In this document: piece by piece, positions 8,000 to 16,499 of the stretch | Position numbering within the stretch: position 1 is the first letter of the stretch | Layout of the letters: every line of letters starts with the position of its first letter | NCBI GenBank assembly: GCA_016296775.1 | Contig: JAEDIE010000019.1 | Span: 1-25,857 of the forward strand | Source of the DNA: Bacilli bacterium | Lineage (GTDB): Bacteria > Bacillota_I > Bacilli_A > RFN20 > CAG-826 | Length of the DNA stretch: 25,857 nt | Direction of reading: 5' to 3' | Program-made: the position numbers and the translations under genes | Notes under the pieces: model-generated | Database searches by the model: none | Told to the model about the DNA's origin: nothing | The model's input: only the letters and a program-made list of their open reading frames with translations

Positions 8000-8284
8000 T
8001 TAAGCAACAAATAACATTAAGATAATAGCTAAAAGTGCATAAATTGCTGTTGTTTCAGCAAGAGCACAAGCAACGATCATACCTGTTCTTAACTTAGAAT
8101 ACATTTCTGGATTTCTTGACATACCTTCAAGAGTTTTACCTCCGATATATCCTTCACCAATTCCAGAAAATCCCATACCAATACAGGCTAAACCAATACC
8201 AATGAAAACCATACCATTGGATGAAGCGCCGTTTGATGCGCTTAAAACGTTAATAATATTTGCAAGATTCATCAATAAATTCAT
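8000..8284 (-). CDS. atpE: FO ATP synthase c subunit (rotor ring), likely Na+-binding
   Basis: The 94-residue protein has two hydrophobic helices joined by the polar loop G-M-S-R-N-P-E (54-60). The ion-binding carboxylate is Glu77 in A-L-A-E-T-T-A-I-Y. The residues E77, T78, T79 and Y82 match the E-S/T-T-x-x-Y pattern of sodium-binding c-rings. Helix 1 carries Glu44, exactly 33 residues before Glu77. In Ilyobacter tartaricus this position is the sodium ligand Gln32, and in Fusobacterium nucleatum it is a second glutamate. Na+ coupling is therefore likely but not proven. The ribosome binding site AAGGAGGA overlaps the atpB stop codon and lies 6 nt from the start, suiting a subunit made in many copies. 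Confidence 0.96.
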   Translation of the reverse strand: MNLLMNLANIINVLSASNGASSNGMVFIGIGLACIGMGFSGIGEGYIGGKTLEGMSRNPEMYSKLRTGMIVACALAETTAIYALLAIILMLFVA

Positions 8285-8296
8285 ACTGTTTCCTCC

Positions 8297-9088
8297 TTAT
8301 TGATTTTGAACTCTTTCTAATATTTGTTCACCATCCTCTTCGTTTTGTTCTTGATAAATATTAATCATCGTTAACATTACAAAGACAAGGGTTTGAATAA
8401 AACCACTGAACAAATCAAAATAAGCGTGTAATATTGGGGTTCCTACCCAACTTAAAAGCAATCCTTCAGGCCCTAAAACTCCAAAACCTGTTGTTAAATC
8501 TGTTTGTAACAAGATTGCTGAAGATAAATTTTCTAATCCATAATAAACTAAAGACATTAAGCAATATCCAGATATTGCATTACCAAACATACGTAAGCTC
8601 ATTGATAATAAAGGAGCCCACATTGTTACTAAATTAACTGGTAAAAATACAGGAATTGGGTCGATATATCTTTTAAAATATTTCCATTTATTAGTTTTAA
8701 CTGCTTGTACATGAATCATTACAAAAGTAATTAAAGATAAAGTGAAAGGAATACCAAAATAAGTCATCGGAGAAGATAAACCTGTTAATCCAAAAATAAA
8801 GGCTAAAAATACATAAGCAAATAAAGGGACAATATAAGCGCTAAATCCTCTATTTCTTTCCCCCATTATTCCAACTGTTAAATCTTCAGCTTTTTCTACA
8901 CCAATACAAGCAATATTGAATATTCCTTTTGGAGAAAGGAGTGGGTTTTTAATATATTTTTTGCTAGAAATATATACTGCAATACTTAAGATAATTAATA
9001 AAACAATTATTAAAATAGATGAAAAAACTTCAGGAACAAATACTGAATCAAAGTCAAATGAAACCATACCTTCAAGTTGCTCTTTCAT
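8297..9088 (-). CDS. atpB: FO ATP synthase a subunit
   Basis: A 263-residue polytopic membrane protein forming the ion half-channels against the c-ring. The essential arginine is visible in the helix L-S-M-S-L-R-M-F-G-N-A-I-S-G. Further helices include P-L-F-A-Y-V-F-L-A-F-I-F-G and the C-terminal L-F-S-G-F-I-Q-T-L-V-F-V-M-L, which is typical of subunit a. The start shares an ATGA overlap with the small membrane protein upstream, and GGGAG lies 9 nt before it. Confidence 0.95.
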   Translation of the reverse strand: MKEQLEGMVSFDFDSVFVPEVFSSILIIVLLIILSIAVYISSKKYIKNPLLSPKGIFNIACIGVEKAEDLTVGIMGERNRGFSAYIVPLFAYVFLAFIFGLTGLSSPMTYFGIPFTLSLITFVMIHVQAVKTNKWKYFKRYIDPIPVFLPVNLVTMWAPLLSMSLRMFGNAISGYCLMSLVYYGLENLSSAILLQTDLTTGFGVLGPEGLLLSWVGTPILHAYFDLFSGFIQTLVFVMLTMINIYQEQNEEDGEQILERVQNQ

Positions 9089-9483
9089 TCTTTATTGCTC
9101 CCAAAATAAAAACTAATTAACGATATTCCTAAAGGAATAAAACTTATTAATGAAAATAATATACGGTATTTCCCAATCGAATCTAAACTTGGATTAGGAA
9201 CAAAAAACAAAATTAATGCTGGAACAACAATAGCAAGGCAAGTAAATAAACCTCTAAAAGCAATTAAAAGGTACATTCTTAAAGTATTGTTTTCACCTTC
9301 TTTTGGAGGTCTAGCATTAAAATAGAAACAAACAAGAAGATGACAAAAACCAAATACACTAGAAATTCCTAAAATCATAACAAATTCCCAAATTGAAAAA
9401 AAGAGCCCTATTAAACCTAAAAGAGTTAATAAGACATAAATACTAGCAGTAAATACTAAATAACTTTTCTTAGTTTTAAGCAT
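9085..9483 (-). CDS. Small four-helix membrane protein, ATP synthase subunit I-like
   Basis: A 132-residue integral membrane protein with four hydrophobic segments at about 8-30, 33-53, 68-92 and 105-127. It sits directly before atpB, the usual place of atpI, whose products are also small four-helix proteins that help assemble the c-ring or handle Mg2+. I see no diagnostic atpI motif, so the call rests on size, topology and position. It overlaps mscS by 8 nt and atpB by 4 nt (ATGA), so it is translated as part of the same unit. The ribosome binding site AAGGA is 10 nt before the ATG. Confidence 0.65.
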   Translation of the reverse strand: MLKTKKSYLVFTASIYVLLTLLGLIGLFFSIWEFVMILGISSVFGFCHLLVCFYFNARPPKEGENNTLRMYLLIAFRGLFTCLAIVVPALILFFVPNPSLDSIGKYRILFSLISFIPLGISLISFYFGSNKE

Positions 9484-10429
9484 TCTTTTTCTTTCCTTTT
9501 GGTTTTATATCAATTTTGGAAACATCTATAACTTTATTTTGATCGTTTAGAATATTTAATTGTTTAACACCTAAACTTATTTTTTCTTCAACTAATAAAT
9601 CAAACAATCTTTCGTTTATATCATATATTACATCCCAATATATTTCGGTTGGTACATAACATCTTAAACTTACTGTAAATATATTCTCGTTTACTCCACT
9701 AATTACAACATTTGGAGCAGGATCTAGTAAAATTCTTTTATCATTAGAAGCTAATTTATATAGTATTTCCTTACATTTTTCTTTATTTCCATCTAAATTA
9801 ATTCCAACATTTACAACTAATCTTCTTGTTGGATTTGATGAATAATTGATAATGTTGCTATTTGTAATATTTTTGTTAGGAACTATAACTCTTTGATTGT
9901 CAAATGTTTCTAAAATAGTAGTTAATAACTTAACATCAATAATTGTTCCTTCACAATTTTGATCAACAAAAACAACATAATCTCCACTAATAAAAGGTTT
10001 ATTTGAAAGAATAATAATTCCACTTGCAAAATTACTAACCACATCTTGAAGAGAAAGACCAATAGCTAAAATTGCAGAAGAAAGAATTGTTGAGAATCCA
10101 TTTAATTTAATACCAAGTAAAGCCATAAATAAAACAAATAACAAGATATATAAAGTGACTTTTAAAGTGTTTAAGGCAAATGTTTTAACTGTTTTATCTT
10201 TTACGAATGTTTTCTTGCCCATTTTTAATGCTTTTCTTAATAATCTCATCAACAATTTAATGAGCAAAACACCAATAACTAATATAACAATTGCTGTAGC
10301 AAAAGAAGCAATGTAAGGAATCTTTGGTTCAGCTTCTGTACCTGTTCCAAACCAAAAATCATAGAGTTGAACACCTATCTCTTCAAAGAATTTACCAACG
10401 TTACTCCAAAATTGATTCCATCCATTCAT
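9476..10429 (-). CDS. mscS: Small-conductance mechanosensitive channel (MscS family)
   Basis: A 317-residue MscS-type channel that opens under membrane tension to release solutes on osmotic downshock. After N-terminal helices, the pore-lining helix and its continuation read G-L-S-L-Q-D-V-V-S-N-F-A-S-G-I-I-I-L, then the beta-domain motif K-P-F-I-S-G-D-Y-V and the family signature P-N-K-N-I-T-N-S. The C-terminus is a cytosolic alpha/beta domain ending in a lysine-rich tail. It is the first gene of the unit that carries the whole ATP synthase and overlaps the next gene by 8 nt. No Shine-Dalgarno sequence precedes the ATG, and a stop codon lies in frame a few codons upstream, so no earlier start is available. 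Confidence 0.92.
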   Translation of the reverse strand: MNGWNQFWSNVGKFFEEIGVQLYDFWFGTGTEAEPKIPYIASFATAIVILVIGVLLIKLLMRLLRKALKMGKKTFVKDKTVKTFALNTLKVTLYILLFVLFMALLGIKLNGFSTILSSAILAIGLSLQDVVSNFASGIIILSNKPFISGDYVVFVDQNCEGTIIDVKLLTTILETFDNQRVIVPNKNITNSNIINYSSNPTRRLVVNVGINLDGNKEKCKEILYKLASNDKRILLDPAPNVVISGVNENIFTVSLRCYVPTEIYWDVIYDINERLFDLLVEEKISLGVKQLNILNDQNKVIDVSKIDIKPKGKKKNA

Positions 10430-10438
10430 ATTACATAT

Positions 10439-10467
10439 ATTTTACTATCATTGTTTTACTTTTTAAA
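10439..10467 (-). promoter_or_regulatory. Candidate promoter of the mscS-atp unit, near-leaderless
   Basis: On the minus strand TAAAAT (10444-10439) could be a -10 box and TTTAAA (10467-10462) a weak -35 box with 17 nt between them. Transcription would then begin about 3 nt before the mscS ATG. This fits the absence of a Shine-Dalgarno sequence, but AT-rich DNA yields such matches easily. Confidence 0.3.
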
Positions 10468-10474
10468 GTAAAAC
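10453..10474. repeat. Perfect inverted repeat, possible operator
   Basis: Two perfect 10-bp arms, gttttacttt and aaagtaaaac, flank a 2-nt centre. The repeat sits in the divergent intergenic region, 24 nt upstream of the mscS start, and covers the candidate -35 box. Neither side is followed by a T-run, so it does not look like a terminator. It could bind a dimeric regulator or form a hairpin in the leader. Confidence 0.55.
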
Positions 10475-10540
10475 CGGTCTATAAAAATTAACAAAACATA
10501 GCTCTAAAATATTTAATAAAACTTTTAAAAATCATAAATT

Positions 10541-10546
10541 TATAAT
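10541..10546 (+). promoter_or_regulatory. Candidate -10 box for the nucleoside kinase
   Basis: An exact TATAAT lies 61 nt before the ATG at 10608. No convincing -35 box is found 16-18 nt upstream. The surrounding DNA is almost pure A/T, so the match is weak evidence on its own. Confidence 0.35.
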
Positions 10547-10607
10547 ATAGTATATTTACTAAACGAAAGGACTTATAAATTAATAAAATTTATAATTGGT
10601 AAAACAT

Positions 10608-12266
10608 ATGAGTTTTGACATTATTTTGAATAACGAAAAGAAAACTATCGAAAAAAAGATTAAATTACTTGATTTAACAAATGGAAATACCGACTATATT
10701 TGTGCTTTAGTTAATGGTCGTATTAGAGAACTTGAATATGAAGTTTATTATCCAGCCACTATTACTTTTTTAACCGTTAAAGATCATGATGCTATGGGAA
10801 TTTATGAAAGAGGAATTAGATTCATTTTTGCTATGGCCACTCACCTTCTTTATCCTAATTTAAAATTTAAATTAACTTATTCTGTTTCAAGAAGCATTTT
10901 TGCTCAAGTTGTTGAAGGAAAAACAAGATTTATTAGCCTTGAAATGACTAGAAATATTGAAGCTAAAATGAGACAAATTGTTAATTCAGATTTAAAATTT
11001 GAAAGATTAATATTAACCAACAAAGATGCAAGTAAACTTTATAAGAAACACAAATTACTTGATAAGGATAAAATTTTAAAATACCGTCCAGAAAAAACTG
11101 TTCACTTATATTCTTGTGATGGTTATTTTAACTACATGTATGGAAAAATGGTTCCATCTACATGTTATTTAAAAGATTTTAGATTATCTCAATATAGTCA
11201 TGGCTTAATTATTCAATATCCTCGTAGCGAATACGATGGAAAAATCCCACCATTTAGTGATGAACCAACATTTAGAGATACTTTAATTCATGCTCAAGAA
11301 TGGGGACATACATGTAATTTAAACTTTGTCGCAGGAATTAATGAACATATTCCTAATACTGAAGCTGTTGAATTAATTAATATGTGTGAAAATAGACATA
11401 ACAGAATGTTATGTGAACTTGGTGAAAAAATTGAAGATAATATCAAAGATATTAAATTAATTTGTATCGCTGGACCTTCAAGCAGCGGTAAAACTACTTT
11501 TGCTGATCGTTTAACTGTTGAACTTATTTCTAGAGGTATCAATCCAGTAAGAATTTCTTTAGATGATTACTATAAAAAGAGAGAATATGTTCCTAAAGAT
11601 GAAAATGGAGATTACGATTTCGAAAGTATTGAAGCTTTAGATGTTGATTTATTTAATGAAAATATTTTAGACCTTTTAGAAGGTAAAGAAGTTGTTGTTC
11701 CAACATTCTCTTTTAAGAAAAACGAGCGCGAATTTGTAAGGAAAATCAAAATTGGACCTAAAGATCCTATAATTGTTGAAGGTATTCATGCTTTAAGCGA
11801 AGATATGACCAGATCTATTCCAAAATACTTAAAATTTAAAATTTATATTTCTCCTCAAGCTCAAATTAACATCGATAACGAGAACCCAATTTCTTTAACT
11901 GATATTAGATTGATTAGAAGAATGGTTAGAGACTACAAATATAGAGGTGCTAGTGCTGAAGAAACATTTAAAATGTGGCCTAGTGTAAGAAAAGGTGAGT
12001 TTAAATGGATTTATAAAACACAAGAATACGCTAATTACGTCTTTGATTCTTTCTTAAATTATGAATTATGTGTCATGAAAAAGTATGCTCTTCCTATTTT
12101 AAATAAAATTGATAGGGATGGAGAATTTGGGCCTGATGCAGAAAGATTAATTAAGTTATTAAAGTACTTTGTTGATATCGATGAAAAATGGATTCCATGT
12201 AATTCTTTATTAAAAGAATTTATTGGAGGAAGTTGTTATAGAGATTCAGCTCCAATTATTAAATAA
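10608..12266 (+). CDS. Uridine/nucleoside kinase with N-terminal TGS and ThrRS-like domains
   Basis: A 552-residue cytosolic enzyme. The N-terminal part (about 1-60, with A-L-V-N-G-R-I near 33-39) resembles a TGS domain. The middle resembles the extra domain of threonyl-tRNA synthetase, with E-W-G-H near 231. The C-terminal half is a P-loop kinase of the uridine kinase/phosphoribulokinase family, with Walker A G-P-S-S-S-G-K-T-T at 289-297, R-I-S-L-D-D-Y-Y at 315-322 and V-E-G-I-H-A-L. Such fusions are common in Firmicutes and are annotated as nucleoside kinases. The expected role is phosphorylation of uridine or a related nucleoside, and the role of the tRNA-synthetase-like half is unknown. 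A TTG at 10596 is in frame, but ATG 10608 is preferred, preceded only by a weak GGT. It is transcribed alone, with its own terminator. Confidence 0.88.
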   Translation: MSFDIILNNEKKTIEKKIKLLDLTNGNTDYICALVNGRIRELEYEVYYPATITFLTVKDHDAMGIYERGIRFIFAMATHLLYPNLKFKLTYSVSRSIFAQVVEGKTRFISLEMTRNIEAKMRQIVNSDLKFERLILTNKDASKLYKKHKLLDKDKILKYRPEKTVHLYSCDGYFNYMYGKMVPSTCYLKDFRLSQYSHGLIIQYPRSEYDGKIPPFSDEPTFRDTLIHAQEWGHTCNLNFVAGINEHIPNTEAVELINMCENRHNRMLCELGEKIEDNIKDIKLICIAGPSSSGKTTFADRLTVELISRGINPVRISLDDYYKKREYVPKDENGDYDFESIEALDVDLFNENILDLLEGKEVVVPTFSFKKNEREFVRKIKIGPKDPIIVEGIHALSEDMTRSIPKYLKFKIYISPQAQINIDNENPISLTDIRLIRRMVRDYKYRGASAEETFKMWPSVRKGEFKWIYKTQEYANYVFDSFLNYELCVMKKYALPILNKIDRDGEFGPDAERLIKLLKYFVDIDEKWIPCNSLLKEFIGGSCYRDSAPIIK

Positions 12267-12267
12267 T

Positions 12268-12306
12268 AAATAGTTCATAAGCACATGCTTATGAACTATT
12301 TTTTTA
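12268..12306 (+). terminator. Strong intrinsic terminator of the nucleoside kinase
   Basis: A perfect stem of at least 13 bp (tagttcataagca at 12271-12283 with tgcttatgaacta at 12286-12298) is followed by an uninterrupted T-run. The flanking aaa/ttt extend the stem to 16 bp. On the opposite strand the sequence after the stem is also U-rich, so it may stop the converging minus-strand unit less efficiently. Confidence 0.9.
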
Positions 12307-12334
12307 AAAAACAAGTAGGATTTAATATGGTTTT

Positions 12335-13441
12335 TTAATTCTTTGGATTTTTAAACATGTTTTGAATATAGACATAAACTACATTTAATTCTGTTAAATA
12401 TAGTTTTCTTAATTCCCTATATTTATTTAATTCAGCTTCATTAACATAACTTGAATAAAGGGTGGTAAATATCGTTTCTAATCTAAAGAAAGTCTCATAT
12501 AAATTTAAAATTGTAAGATTAAAGAAATAATCTCTCCTACTATATAAAAGTAAAGGTGAACTATGAGCAATTTCACTAGCTGTTTCGTATACTTTTGAAT
12601 ATTGACTTAAACCAGCAACTTTTTCTACACCATCTCTAAAATTTAATTTGAAATCCTCATTTAAATTGATGTTTGGCACTCCAAAAAGATAACCATATTC
12701 AATATATTTTTTCATATCTTTGCTCTTTAATTGATGATCTTTCATTTCTTCTTTAATTTGAATAAAAATCTTATCAGTTTCTTCTTTTGAAGGTATTTGA
12801 TTTCTATAAGCAAGAGCATATGTAATATGCTTAAAATATAATTTAAATAATTCGTTAGGATACTTTACTAAACAAATAAGGATGCATTCATTTTCATGAA
12901 GTGTACGCCATGTTGAGAAAGCTTCAGTTTCAAATCCATCAATTAACAAAGAAACGATGCACTTAATCATTTTAAAAGCTTTTTCTAACATTTCTTTTAC
13001 TAATTGATTAGGTTTATTGTCCCTTGTATCAATATAATTTAAGCTCCTTAATATAAAATTAGAATATAGTTCAATTGTTGAAATAGCTGGATTAAATCTA
13101 TTTAAAAAAGCTCCACTTTTATAATTTAATTGTTCATTTGTAATATATTTATCTGCTACAATAGAAGCAATTTTATTAAAGAATTCATCTTCTTCTTTTC
13201 TTAAATTAGCATTAGATGTAGTTTTAAAAGCAAAAACAGTTTCGTTTATTGCGTAAAATATTAAAACAATATGATTTACTGGAGTAAATTTGTTTAATGT
13301 ATTTAAATTAGATACATCTTCAATTGCACTACAGCTAACGTCATAAACATCATATAAAAAATCAATATCAAGATCTGAAGGCAACTTAAGATCTTCAATA
13401 ATTTTATCAAATACTTTTCTATCTAATGGTGTAACTTTCAT
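12335..13441 (-). CDS. DUF5677-like protein of unknown function
   Basis: A 368-residue, mostly helical soluble protein with no signal peptide. The segment G-F-E-T-E-A-F-S-T-W-R-T-L-H-E-N-E at about 166-182 and the later Y-E-T-A-S-E-I-A-H-S-S-P resemble the two conserved blocks of DUF5677, whose biochemical role is not established as far as I know. It is the last gene of the long minus-strand unit, 21 nt after addA, and has no clear ribosome binding site. Its product may therefore be scarce, or made by ribosomes continuing from addA. The terminator of the converging nucleoside kinase lies just beyond its end. The family call is from memory of motif shape, so moderately sure. Confidence 0.6.
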   Translation of the reverse strand: MKVTPLDRKVFDKIIEDLKLPSDLDIDFLYDVYDVSCSAIEDVSNLNTLNKFTPVNHIVLIFYAINETVFAFKTTSNANLRKEEDEFFNKIASIVADKYITNEQLNYKSGAFLNRFNPAISTIELYSNFILRSLNYIDTRDNKPNQLVKEMLEKAFKMIKCIVSLLIDGFETEAFSTWRTLHENECILICLVKYPNELFKLYFKHITYALAYRNQIPSKEETDKIFIQIKEEMKDHQLKSKDMKKYIEYGYLFGVPNINLNEDFKLNFRDGVEKVAGLSQYSKVYETASEIAHSSPLLLYSRRDYFFNLTILNLYETFFRLETIFTTLYSSYVNEAELNKYRELRKLYLTELNVVYVYIQNMFKNPKN

Positions 13442-13462
13442 AGTTCTTATATTTTAATATAT

Positions 13463-16400
13463 TTATTCAACTTTTAATATGTGATTTTGAGTTATTGAAT
13501 ATAAATAAGTATGAACCTTTAATTTAAAGGTCTTTTCGATATAGTTTTTATAAATATTTAATTGCTTTAAATATGCTTCATCATCAATGTTTTTAAGTTT
13601 ATAATCGATAATATCAACATATGTTGGATATACAATCATTAAGTCAATAATACCATTTATATTATTTTCTTTATCGAAGAACTCATATTCTTTATACACT
13701 GCCCCTTCACTTAAAACTTTTTTAATAATATTTAGATTTAAGAAATTAGATAAATATTTCTTTTCTTTTTCATCTTTAGTAATACTTAAATCTGGATTTT
13801 TTAGATCTAAGCATTCAAAAAGTAAATGCATATGAGTTCCAAACGATAATTTCTCTTCATCTATAGTTGTAGAAGATATTTTGCTAGCTCTTACTTTATT
13901 TATTGCTTCATAATTAACATTTAATTCTTTTATCTTTAATTGTTCTACTTTTTCTTCTATTTCTTTATCACTTTCATCTTCTTCTTCATCATAATTTATA
14001 TTTTTAATATCTATATATTTAGTATCTGGTTCATAAAAATTAAAGAATTCAATGTACTTTGTACAATCATAAAACTCTTTTACTTTTATTTCTTTCATAT
14101 CTGGATGAACAATATAACCTAAATCAACAGGTCTAGTTAATGCTACATAAAGCAATCTAACTTTTTCATTAACACTATTTTCAACATCCTCATCTTTAAA
14201 ATAATGTTTAAAGAACGAAGCTCCATTAAGTGCTTTTTCATTTAAGTAATATCCGTTTTTATTAGAAATATAAAATTTATTTGTATCAGATTGTGATTTA
14301 CCATTAAATCCTACGAAATAAATAATTCTATATTCAAGTCCTTTAGATTTATGAATAGTTTGAAGTTTAACAGCATCATTTGAATCAGCTTTAATTTTAA
14401 CTTCTAATTTCAATTTGTAATCATTAATATATTCAAAATATGTAACAACATCTTCTAATGTAAAATTTAAAGAGGACATAGTAACCAATTTATCATATAA
14501 GAAATTTAATTTAGTAAGATAATTTAATCCATTACCTAATAAAGTAACTTTATCAATTAAATCTACTTCTTTATAGATTAAATCAATCCCTTTAATTAAG
14601 GTTAATGAATAAACTTTTTTAGCTAATTTTTCAAAATATTTATATTCATCACTACTTTTATAATCTTTTAATAAAGAATAAATTTTATTATCTTTATAAC
14701 TATATAAGAACGATCTTAAAACAGATACAAAATAGAATTTAATATTGGTTTCATCATTATTATTGATAGCATTTAATAAGCTAAATAATGAGGAAATAGA
14801 TTGAATAACAGTATCAGTTTTTATTTCTAAATCTTTATCAACATTTAAAGGAATTCCAAATTCACCAAATTTCTTTCTAAAAGTATCAAACCATGTTGAA
14901 GTAGGAGCTAATATTGCAAAATCAGAATATTTAACATCATTGATACAAAGTCTGCCATCTTTATCTACACTAACAATTTTATATTTATTCATTATCTTTT
15001 CTTTAATATCATCAATAACCATTAAAGCACTAGAAATAGCTTCGTTCTCTTCACTTTTTTCATTTAATTTTAAATATGAAAAACCATATTGATTATTACT
15101 AAATTTATTAGTATTTAGCATGTTATTTCCAGAAGTAATTAAATGATTTTTAGAATATTCAATTCCGCCTCTTTCTTCATTCATTAATCTAGAAAACAAT
15201 TTATTTACATAATCCGTTACTTCTTCTCTTGAACGATAATTAGTATTCATATTAATGACTTCATCTTTTTTACATTCATCAAAACGTTTATAAAATTTTA
15301 AGAAAATATCTGGATTAGCACCTCTAAAACGATAAATTGCTTGCTTTACATCACCTACTAAAAATAAATTATCTTTTTCAAATGAAGATATAAAAGCATC
15401 TTGATTGTCGCTTGTATCTTGGAATTCATCAATCATAATAATATCGAATTTCTTTTTTAAATCTTCCCTAATATCTTCATATTTTGTTACTAAATTATTA
15501 GTAATTATTTCAATATCACTAAATTCAAAAATTCCATTTTTAACTTTATATTCATATGTTAAATCATATGTTTTTTTGATTAAGCTTAATAAATATGGCA
15601 TTAATGTTTCATATTCAGGATATAAATCTAATATGAAATCTACATCCAATCCTTTATATTCTTTAATTTTCTCATAATAATACTTAATCTTTTCATGATT
15701 AAACTTATCATTTTCATCTTTAAATGAAGGAGATATTCTAACAGGAGACAATCCATTAACAAAATCTTTTACTGTTTTAGCATTAAATATTTTTCCAAAA
15801 TAAGTAAGTTCTTTTTCCTTAGCTTCAAAAGATAAATTTTCAAAATATTTTTTCATCTCTTTTTGATAAAAAATAAATTTTGCTAAAAGATCATTTAAAA
15901 TACCTTCAAAAAAATTCTTAGTTAAAAACTTATTTGAATACTCGCTATAAAATTTTTCTTTATCAAAGTTTTTTGAATATTGAATATAACCATTAAAAAT
16001 AAAATCTTCTAAAGGTTTTAAGCTTGTTGAACAATATTTTTCAATAAATAATTTTAATTCAGGATTTTTATATATTCTTACTTCATCTTCAATTATTTTT
16101 TGAATAATTTGATGAACTTTAACACCAATAATATCTTGTGAAGCAATACTTACATCGGCTCTAATATTTTCTTTATAACCATATTGCTTTAACAAAGACA
16201 ACCTAAATGAATCATATGTTTGAATATTAGCCATATCGACGGAAGCGATAATATCATATGCTTTTCTTTCAAAAAGAGCTTTCTTTATTCTATTTTTCAT
16301 TTCTTTTGCTGCAGCTTCAGTAAAAGTCAGAATTAAAAACTTTGAAATAGGTATTTTATCTTCTATCAACTGACGAACAATTCTTAATGTTAAAACAAAA

Positions 16401-16498
16401 GTTTTTCCACTTCCTGCTCCAGCACTAATTAAAAGATTTTTAATAGGAGCAAAAACAGATTCTTTTTGTTCAGCGTTTAATTTTTCTAAACCATCCAT
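13463..16498 (-). CDS. addA: ATP-dependent helicase/nuclease subunit A
   Basis: The 1011-residue UvrD-like helicase-nuclease of the AddAB (RexAB) complex processes double-strand DNA ends for RecA repair. Helicase motifs in order: N-A-E-Q-K (8-12), Walker A S-A-G-A-G-S-G-K-T (25-33), L-T-F-T-E-A-A-A (58-65), D-E-F-Q-D (357-361), G-D-V-K-Q-A-I-Y-R-F-R-G (382-393), then further on Q-T-I-H-K-S-K-G-L-E-Y and L-L-Y-V-A-L-T-R-P. The C-terminal PD-(D/E)XK nuclease is intact, with Asp952 in G-I-I-D-L-M, Asp965 and Lys967 in I-I-D-Y-K-L-K, and Gln979. It is shorter than typical AddA proteins of about 1200 residues, but no motif is missing. Its ribosome binding site AAAGGAG overlaps the end of addB. Confidence 0.95.
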   Translation of the reverse strand: MDGLEKLNAEQKESVFAPIKNLLISAGAGSGKTFVLTLRIVRQLIEDKIPISKFLILTFTEAAAKEMKNRIKKALFERKAYDIIASVDMANIQTYDSFRLSLLKQYGYKENIRADVSIASQDIIGVKVHQIIQKIIEDEVRIYKNPELKLFIEKYCSTSLKPLEDFIFNGYIQYSKNFDKEKFYSEYSNKFLTKNFFEGILNDLLAKFIFYQKEMKKYFENLSFEAKEKELTYFGKIFNAKTVKDFVNGLSPVRISPSFKDENDKFNHEKIKYYYEKIKEYKGLDVDFILDLYPEYETLMPYLLSLIKKTYDLTYEYKVKNGIFEFSDIEIITNNLVTKYEDIREDLKKKFDIIMIDEFQDTSDNQDAFISSFEKDNLFLVGDVKQAIYRFRGANPDIFLKFYKRFDECKKDEVINMNTNYRSREEVTDYVNKLFSRLMNEERGGIEYSKNHLITSGNNMLNTNKFSNNQYGFSYLKLNEKSEENEAISSALMVIDDIKEKIMNKYKIVSVDKDGRLCINDVKYSDFAILAPTSTWFDTFRKKFGEFGIPLNVDKDLEIKTDTVIQSISSLFSLLNAINNNDETNIKFYFVSVLRSFLYSYKDNKIYSLLKDYKSSDEYKYFEKLAKKVYSLTLIKGIDLIYKEVDLIDKVTLLGNGLNYLTKLNFLYDKLVTMSSLNFTLEDVVTYFEYINDYKLKLEVKIKADSNDAVKLQTIHKSKGLEYRIIYFVGFNGKSQSDTNKFYISNKNGYYLNEKALNGASFFKHYFKDEDVENSVNEKVRLLYVALTRPVDLGYIVHPDMKEIKVKEFYDCTKYIEFFNFYEPDTKYIDIKNINYDEEEDESDKEIEEKVEQLKIKELNVNYEAINKVRASKISSTTIDEEKLSFGTHMHLLFECLDLKNPDLSITKDEKEKKYLSNFLNLNIIKKVLSEGAVYKEYEFFDKENNINGIIDLMIVYPTYVDIIDYKLKNIDDEAYLKQLNIYKNYIEKTFKLKVHTYLYSITQNHILKVE

Positions 16499-16499
16499 A

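Noticed and set aside
7557..8003. Long open frame on the plus strand opposite atpF
   Set aside because: It is the mirror of a low-complexity coiled-coil gene (repeated lysine, glutamate and alanine codons). It has no recognisable motif and would contradict a well-supported atpF.
10453..10474. Inverted repeat as an intrinsic terminator
   Set aside because: No T-run follows on either strand, and the genes on both sides start here rather than end.
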